The position numbers and the translations under genes are program-made. From positions 1-29,527 of the IMG/VR virus record IMGVR_UViG_3300010885_026593: a stretch of 29,527 nucleotides of DNA; one strand, given 5' to 3'. Below the pieces are notes generated by a model. That model saw only the letters and a program-made list of their open reading frames with translations. It had not been told where the DNA came from and made no database searches. Below are positions 23,794 to 29,527 of this stretch, piece by piece (within the stretch, counting starts at the first letter, position 1; each line of letters starts with the position of its first letter). The stretch is from a virus.

Positions 23794-26700
23794 TGGCTCA
23801 AGTACCAGTTACTGCTCCTAACTTTACAGTTAATGCAGATGCACGACCATCTAATTATTTAGTTAATCATATTAGTTGGGATGCGCCTAGTGAGAATATT
23901 AACTGGTCTGAGGTACGCCTTATTAGAAACACCGCGGGATACCCAGTAAACATTAATGACGGTGTTCAACTGTTTACCGAACAGTCTTACTCTATGTACG
24001 CAAAAGTTGCATCTGTACACGCAACAGGTTCTATTTCAGCCATTACTTATACAGGTGGTGGTACTGAAGGCTCTGGTTCCGAATTTACTACGTATACCGC
24101 AGTAAAACAAAGTGCTACTTCTGGTTCTGGTACAGGAGCTACTTTTGATATTGTACGTTCTTTAGATGTGCTTGGTGCAGTTTCCTCAGTAACTATTCGC
24201 TCCGCTGGCGGTAGTTACGCAGCAACCAACACTATTACTATTCCTAAAGAAAGTATTGGATACACGGCTACAGGTTTTGGTGCTTCAGTTACTGACTTAA
24301 CAATTACTGTAGGCAGTATCACTAGCGGCGCATACGGTATTAAAACATTAGATACAATTGCTCAACCTGCTTTGCAAAGTACGTCGGTTAACGGAACTTA
24401 TACTAACGTAACTGCTTTAAATACAGATACCGCTGCTGGTTCTGGCGTATCGTTTGATGTAACTAGAACAAGCGGGTCTTCTACTGCAACTATTAGATCA
24501 ACAGGTTCTGGGTATAAAGTTGGAGATATTGTACGCATTCCTGGATACAATCTTGGCGGTAGGGTATCTACTACAGACTTAGGGCGCACAGCGTCTTTTC
24601 ATGTTTATGATAACGGTTCTGCTACAGGACTTACTACCAATCCTGGTTATGGGGTTACAGGAACTTATTTAAGAGCTCCTAAGTATTATTACTCAGTGTT
24701 TCTCAAGTACACAATTAATGGCGAAACTACTGCTAGATGGAAAAGAATAGCTACTACATCTAGTTATGCTATTAAAGACAACGGCACATTAGATACCATA
24801 CTTGGACATCTTCCTTTATTTTATCGAAAAGATTATCAAGGCAAAGATAATAAAGACTTAAGAGATTTTATGCGCCTTATTGCTTTTGCGTATGACATAG
24901 CAATTACATACAACAACGCCGTGTTTAATTCGTCTAACTCTTTAAATATAGATGATAAACTTTTAGACCTTACGCTTAAACAGTTTGGTTCTAAATTAAG
25001 TGACGTTGTTAGTGTAGCTCAAGGAAAAACTCTTTTAAATAATATTATTAGGTCTTATCAAGAATCTGGTTCTCTTAAAGGTATTCAAACTTTTAGTTCT
25101 AGTAGAACTGGATATGATACCTCTGTAGTACCTGGTCGTAACTTACTTCAAGATGCTGACACATCTTCGTTTGTTGAATCAACTGGCGCCTGGTGGCCTT
25201 TAGCAGCAAGTTCTTACGCAGCAGCTTCTCCTTATGCATCTAACCTTGTTTGGGCTGCTCCAATTTCTGCGGGTTCTGCTTCTTCAACTATTACATCTTA
25301 TTTTGATACTAATGGTGTAACTCTTACTGGAGCTAGTAACGTAGGAACTCTTATTACGGTAGCAAATACTACTGGTTTACTACCTGGAAGAGCGCTAACA
25401 AAAACAGCTGGTAGTGGTACTCTTGCAGCTGGAACAGTAGTTACCTCTATTGTTAGTTCTACTCAATTTAAAGTTAATATTGCTCCTTCGTCTTTATCGG
25501 GAGCAACTTTAGTTGCGTCTTCTAACATTTTGTCAGGTATGGCAAAAAATACATCAACAACTGTAGCAACAACCGCATATTATTTAGGGCTTAGACCAGG
25601 TCAAGCTGCTGCAACTGCTGCTTCTGGTACTAACGTAGTTACTGTTAAACCTTCTTTAGCTAAAGTTGGCGATTACATTATTGCCACAAATACTAGTGCT
25701 GCTAGCAAAAGTTTTTTCCCACCAAATACAGTAGTAACTGCCGTTAATGCGTCATCTGTTACTCTATCTAATAACTCTTTAGCATCAATTGCTTCAGCAA
25801 CTGCGCTTGTGTTTACCTCTAATGTACAAGCTGCAAGTTGGTCGGGTTCAACTACCAATGCAGTACAAGCAACTGTTTATTCAAGTGATTACACATCTTC
25901 TTTATCTGCTTTGCCTACTGTAGAGCCTGGAAAACCATACGCATTTAGTTTTTGGTTTAACGCAGGAGGAACTGCTGCTGCAACAACTACTGCAAGTATT
26001 ACTTTTTATAATGCTTCTGGAAATAGTATTTCTACTACTAGTGCTTCTTCTACGGTAGGAGCTGTTGTATCTACTACCTCTTGGTACAGAAATAGTGTTA
26101 CAGGTACTGCTCCTGCAAGTGCGGTATACGCGCAACCAAGTTTTGCTGTGTATCCAAATTATTTTGTAGATGCTATGCAATTTGAAAGTTACATTACCTC
26201 TAATGCTGCCTCGTTAACTTCAAACGTAGTTACCATACTTACAAATGTTGCTCATGGTTTTACTACTACTAATAACGTAACTGTAGTTGGTTATGGCTCA
26301 CCTATTGATGGAACTTTCCCTATTGCAAGTATACCAACAACTACATCTTTTACTTACGCAGTTACTGCTAGTAATATTACTGCTATAAATACTACTGGAT
26401 ACGTTGCTTCAGCATCCACATTTCAAGATGCTCGTACAACTACAGTAAATATATTAGCTAACCGTAGAAATCTTATTACTAATCCAACATTTACAACAGC
26501 AACTACAGGTTGGTCAGTTAGTACATCGGCAGTTACAATAACATCAACTAATGCTCAATCAATTTATGGAACTACGTCTTTAAAAGTAGATTCTCCAGTA
26601 TCAGCAGTTACATATATTTATAATACCAACAGAATTGCAGTAGTTCCTAGCAATGATTACACTGCGTCTGCTCATGTTAAATGGGGTTCTGGTGCTGGAG

Positions 26701-27143
26701 TTATATATACAATTGAAATTGATTGGTTTGTAGCTTCTTCAGGTGGTTCGGCTATTTCTACAGCATCAATGTCATCTTACTTTAATGCTGCTGGTACACA
26801 AGTAACTGCAACTACTGCTGCAGTTTCTACAGCAACTGGTTGGAATAGGTTATTTGTTTCTGGACGTTCACCTAGTAACGCAAATTTTGCTGAAGTGCGT
26901 ATTATTCGTACTGATGCTGCTGGTAATACAGGAACAGTATATGTAGATGCAGTTATGTTTGAAAAATTATCCGTGCTCAAGCCTTACTTTGATGGTTCTT
27001 TTGATGGACAAAGTTACGCTGACGATAGGGATTCTTTGTGGGAAGGTACAGCAGATGCTAGCGTCAGCCACCTGTACTATAACCGTGTGTTTAACTCTGG
27101 TAAAATTGATTCTATGATTACGGATGGTATGTTCTATGCTTAG
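23793..27143 (+). CDS. gpI-like baseplate protein fused to carbohydrate-binding-like domains
   Basis: In the 1116-residue product, residues 1-335 are beta-rich and hold two copies of a Y-G-S-G motif (VTIRSAGGSYAATNTITIP; ATIRSTGSGYKVGDIVRIPG). Residues about 337-445 are the gpI-like core (LGHLPLFYRKDYQGKDNKDL; LLDLTLKQFGSKLSDVVSV), which links fibres to the baseplate. After GRNLL near 447 comes a jelly-roll domain, interrupted by two GM-V-type modules (507-577, 609-673), and ending VYPNYFVDAMQFE near 798. An HGF-type module (803-872) precedes a second jelly roll (NLITNPTFTTATTGWSV, about 889-1059). The domains resemble CBM4/9-like folds, so glycan binding at the cell surface is likely. Confidence 0.75.
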   Translation: MAQVPVTAPNFTVNADARPSNYLVNHISWDAPSENINWSEVRLIRNTAGYPVNINDGVQLFTEQSYSMYAKVASVHATGSISAITYTGGGTEGSGSEFTTYTAVKQSATSGSGTGATFDIVRSLDVLGAVSSVTIRSAGGSYAATNTITIPKESIGYTATGFGASVTDLTITVGSITSGAYGIKTLDTIAQPALQSTSVNGTYTNVTALNTDTAAGSGVSFDVTRTSGSSTATIRSTGSGYKVGDIVRIPGYNLGGRVSTTDLGRTASFHVYDNGSATGLTTNPGYGVTGTYLRAPKYYYSVFLKYTINGETTARWKRIATTSSYAIKDNGTLDTILGHLPLFYRKDYQGKDNKDLRDFMRLIAFAYDIAITYNNAVFNSSNSLNIDDKLLDLTLKQFGSKLSDVVSVAQGKTLLNNIIRSYQESGSLKGIQTFSSSRTGYDTSVVPGRNLLQDADTSSFVESTGAWWPLAASSYAAASPYASNLVWAAPISAGSASSTITSYFDTNGVTLTGASNVGTLITVANTTGLLPGRALTKTAGSGTLAAGTVVTSIVSSTQFKVNIAPSSLSGATLVASSNILSGMAKNTSTTVATTAYYLGLRPGQAAATAASGTNVVTVKPSLAKVGDYIIATNTSAASKSFFPPNTVVTAVNASSVTLSNNSLASIASATALVFTSNVQAASWSGSTTNAVQATVYSSDYTSSLSALPTVEPGKPYAFSFWFNAGGTAAATTTASITFYNASGNSISTTSASSTVGAVVSTTSWYRNSVTGTAPASAVYAQPSFAVYPNYFVDAMQFESYITSNAASLTSNVVTILTNVAHGFTTTNNVTVVGYGSPIDGTFPIASIPTTTSFTYAVTASNITAINTTGYVASASTFQDARTTTVNILANRRNLITNPTFTTATTGWSVSTSAVTITSTNAQSIYGTTSLKVDSPVSAVTYIYNTNRIAVVPSNDYTASAHVKWGSGAGVIYTIEIDWFVASSGGSAISTASMSSYFNAAGTQVTATTAAVSTATGWNRLFVSGRSPSNANFAEVRIIRTDAAGNTGTVYVDAVMFEKLSVLKPYFDGSFDGQSYADDRDSLWEGTADASVSHLYYNRVFNSGKIDSMITDGMFYA

Positions 27144-29526
27144 AAGAGCCAGCCAAAGTGGTTTAGCATCCGCTATTAAATCAATTGCTTTTGATTCAAC
27201 AGCCCCAACAGTTGCAACAGCTGCTGCCGTAACTCTTGTTGTTACCACTGTTGATAATCATAACCTGTATCCTGGTGCTCGTGTTTCTTTTACTGGTATT
27301 GCCAGTTCTAATAGTGATGCTGCTTATAACGTAACTGGTCAATGGCTTTATAAAATTATTAGCCCTACATCCTTTAGCATTACGCCTACTCTTACTTATG
27401 CTTCACAACCTACGTTTACTCTTACTAATGCAACGCTTTGGGCTCCTAATGCAGCACTTAATGCTTACAACATTCTTTATGGACAACCTGTAACTATTCC
27501 TAGACCTACGTTCTATAACTACGCTTATCCTACAATTACTGCTACTCCTTCTGGTACAGGGGTTCTTGTTACTTGGGATGCAAATGGAATTGCAAATCCT
27601 GCAATTGATTCTGTAAAAGTTGAAAGACTTAGTGGAAGTTCAGTAGTTGCAACTTTATCTTCTGGAATAGACGCTACAAATTTTGCTAATACAATATTTG
27701 AAACTGGTTTGGCTGGTGTTACTTTAGCTACTATTGGTTCAGGAAATTCTTACACGTACAGAGTTACTGCTAAAAGTCCTCTTCAATCAAATATTATAAC
27801 GCAAGATATAACTACTCTTTATTATAATAATATTGCTAGTGTTACTTCTTCAGTTCCACCAGCAACACCTACATATATTCAAGTATCTTGGGCAGCTGCT
27901 ACAGGTAATACTTCTGTAAGTAACTATGAAGTTGAACGTGCAACTAATAGTGGATTTACTGTAGGGACATCTACGCTATCTACAGCAGTATCTGGAAGTT
28001 CAACTTCGTACATAGACACTACGGCTGCAATTAGTACAGATTATTACTATCGTGTTCGCGCTAGAAAAGATTTTACCTACAGTTCAACTAGTTACCCTAT
28101 GTACAGTAACTATGCAACAACAGCTTCTTCAATTCGTGTAACTGCTATTAATACTACATTAAATGTAAACACTATTTCTAATACTTCTTATGGTACAGGC
28201 GCAGTAGTATCTGGAACTATATCTCCTAACCCAACTGGTGGCACAGTAACTATTACTGAGTCTGGAGTAACAGTAGGTACAGCAACAGTAGGCTCTTCAG
28301 GAACATATACAACTACGTTGTCTACGACTACTTCCGTTGCTACACACAATTTATCTCTTTCATATGGTGGTAATGGCATTTACCAACCTTCAACAAATAC
28401 AGCAAGCTTTACAGTTAGCAAAGCTAACACTTCTATAACGGCAGTTCCTGGCTCTGCTACTACATATCCATCTACACCAACAATTACTGGTAGTGTATTA
28501 CCAAACCCAGGAACTTTAACTTGGACGTTTACACTTACTGGAAATTCTGTTCCAGATTTGTCAGGAACAATTAACTCTAGTGGTAATTACAGTTTTGTAG
28601 CACCTAGCGGCAACGCAGGTACATACTCAGGTACCGTAGCTTTCCCAGGTAACGCAAATTACAACGCCTCTAGCTCAAGTGTTTCATATACAATTAATTC
28701 AAATGCTACTAATACTACAGGGGCAGTATCAACAACAGTAATAAATATTGGTTCGTCAGTAACGCTTTCCGTTAACCTTAAAACTGCTTCTGGTTCAAAC
28801 GTGGCTAGTCAAACTGTTGGTTGGGAAGCGTCTACAGATAATAGTAATTGGAGCCATATTACTACGGCAACAACAGATGCTAGCGGTAATGCTACATACG
28901 TATGGACTCCAGGATCATCGTCGTGGAATTACGTCCGTGCTTACTATAACGGTTCTACTAACTACGATGCAAGCATTGGATCAGCAATTGCATTTAATAT
29001 TAGGGCTAAATACACGGTTACTACAACAGTATCTGGTACTGCAAATACGTATAAATATTACGCTAAAATTGCAACTAATGGTCAAGTTGCCTCTACTTGG
29101 ACAGCCCCAACAATTAGTGGAGCAGTTAATTTAACCGTGACAGGTATAGCACTTTCTATTGCTGGTCGCACAGGTTATACTGCACCATCGGTTGCAGCAG
29201 GTCTTTGGACAGGTGCTAGTTCAGGAACACTACTTGCAAATAGTAATAACGTTACATTAGGTCTTAAAGCAGATGGTGGAGCTACATTAGTTAGTTTTGA
29301 TTTTACTTCGGACTTAGCCGTTTCTCAAGGAAGTACTTATTTTGTTGGTTTTTGGCGTAATCAAGGTACAGTTAACATGTATACACAATATGATTTAGAT
29401 ACAAGTAGCGGCTTAACCACTAAGTACGATAGTAGCACTACTTCTTCAATCACTACTTTTACTAACAACGCAACAACTGTGGGTGACACTTTGTTATATA
29501 CAGTAACGTATTATTATTACAAGTAA
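27136..29526 (+). CDS. Fn3/Ig multi-domain tail fibre or adhesin
   Basis: The start is uncertain: ATG 27136 overlaps the gpI-like gene by eight bases, ATG 27124 by twenty. From 27136 the product has 796 residues. After a short basic N terminus (MLRRASQSGLASAIKS) and an HNL-type beta module (about residues 30-100) come two fibronectin-III-like domains (133-215, 233-331; SNYEVERATNSGFTVG), then three Ig-like repeats (339-430, 430-521, 523-624; GTYSGTVAFPGNANYNASSS) of the type common in bacterial surface proteins. Residues 624-796 form a final beta domain ending VTYYYYK. The order suggests a long, thin fibre with a binding tip. It is the last gene; only one base follows its stop. Confidence 0.75.
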   Translation: MLRRASQSGLASAIKSIAFDSTAPTVATAAAVTLVVTTVDNHNLYPGARVSFTGIASSNSDAAYNVTGQWLYKIISPTSFSITPTLTYASQPTFTLTNATLWAPNAALNAYNILYGQPVTIPRPTFYNYAYPTITATPSGTGVLVTWDANGIANPAIDSVKVERLSGSSVVATLSSGIDATNFANTIFETGLAGVTLATIGSGNSYTYRVTAKSPLQSNIITQDITTLYYNNIASVTSSVPPATPTYIQVSWAAATGNTSVSNYEVERATNSGFTVGTSTLSTAVSGSSTSYIDTTAAISTDYYYRVRARKDFTYSSTSYPMYSNYATTASSIRVTAINTTLNVNTISNTSYGTGAVVSGTISPNPTGGTVTITESGVTVGTATVGSSGTYTTTLSTTTSVATHNLSLSYGGNGIYQPSTNTASFTVSKANTSITAVPGSATTYPSTPTITGSVLPNPGTLTWTFTLTGNSVPDLSGTINSSGNYSFVAPSGNAGTYSGTVAFPGNANYNASSSSVSYTINSNATNTTGAVSTTVINIGSSVTLSVNLKTASGSNVASQTVGWEASTDNSNWSHITTATTDASGNATYVWTPGSSSWNYVRAYYNGSTNYDASIGSAIAFNIRAKYTVTTTVSGTANTYKYYAKIATNGQVASTWTAPTISGAVNLTVTGIALSIAGRTGYTAPSVAAGLWTGASSGTLLANSNNVTLGLKADGGATLVSFDFTSDLAVSQGSTYFVGFWRNQGTVNMYTQYDLDTSSGLTTKYDSSTTSSITTFTNNATTVGDTLLYTVTYYYYK

Positions 29527-29527
29527 G

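Noticed and set aside
29050-29057. TATAAATA octamer inside the last fibre gene
   Set aside because: It encodes Tyr-Lys-Tyr within a beta domain, is not at a gene boundary and has no extended inverted repeat, so chance is the simplest explanation.
1-29527. CRISPR arrays, tRNA genes, insertion sequences and attachment sites
   Set aside because: I looked for regularly spaced repeats, cloverleaf-like segments, transposase-like ORFs and terminal inverted repeats. None could be supported; the repeats present are protein-module repeats or short local palindromes.

Overview
The window is one continuous, entirely plus-strand morphogenesis (virion structure) region of a tailed double-stranded DNA phage with a contractile tail (myovirus morphology). 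It starts inside the major capsid protein gene and ends just after a large receptor-binding-type fibre gene. The evidence is the set of recognisable parts in a sensible order: an N4-gp56-type capsid protein, connector/neck proteins, a tail sheath, a T4-gp19-type tube, a zinc-ribbon tail assembly chaperone, a short tape measure, LysM/gp53-like and gpD/gp27-like hub proteins, a gp5-type OB-fold protein, gp25, gp6/gpJ and gpI. The DNA is AT-rich. The lysine-rich mini-proteins and a large protein with a PQALIDTDFEYGTQ-type N terminus recall, from memory, virion genes of aquatic myoviruses. No host gene, tRNA, integrase, lysis gene or replication gene is present, so the host cannot be named from this window.

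Layout. 1-986: end of the capsid gene, a strong terminator, a small capsid-associated gene and a second terminator. 1047-9572: a probable head-tail adaptor with tail-fibre-like C-terminal domains, then a run of fibre-like proteins (collagen-like, GS-W repeat, LDGVTSS-type), a 931-residue virion protein, a small beta-rich protein and a 33-residue cysteine peptide. 9572-11811: a probable head-closure protein and seven tiny, strongly basic proteins, three of which begin with CxxCxC motifs. 11812-11961: a non-coding island with a terminator and several inverted or direct repeats. 11962-16313: a 41-residue ORF, two neck/tail-completion proteins, sheath and tube. 16353-18800: tail assembly chaperone, probably extended by ribosomal frameshifting, and tape measure. 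18800-23793: baseplate hub and wedge. 23793-29526: a gpI-like protein fused to carbohydrate-binding-like domains, and a multi-domain Fn3/Ig fibre.

Genes are packed tightly. Thirteen junctions use the overlapping stop-start TAATG, so translation is probably coupled along the operon. Three terminator hairpins (551-578, 999-1020, 11855-11872) break it up. The octamer TATAAATA, the core of T4-type late promoters, occurs at 1047, 11837 and 17149, each time at a gene boundary and inside an inverted repeat.

The most striking feature is protein modularity. One beta-rich module of about 60 residues (ITV..t.gi..GM.V.g.gi..gT.V..is...v.ls) recurs inside the adaptor, head-closure protein, sheath, 931-residue protein and gpI-like protein, with a looser version in gpJ. 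A second module (v.i.t...Hgl..G..v.v......nG.y.V..v.s.tsF.y) is spread through the 931-residue protein, gpI and the last fibre, with a looser version in the sheath. The sheath alone has grown to 869 residues this way. The virion surface therefore seems to be decorated by the same few beta domains carried on many different structural proteins. The other leads are the probable +1 (or -2) frameshift in the chaperone gene and the cluster of tiny basic cysteine proteins.
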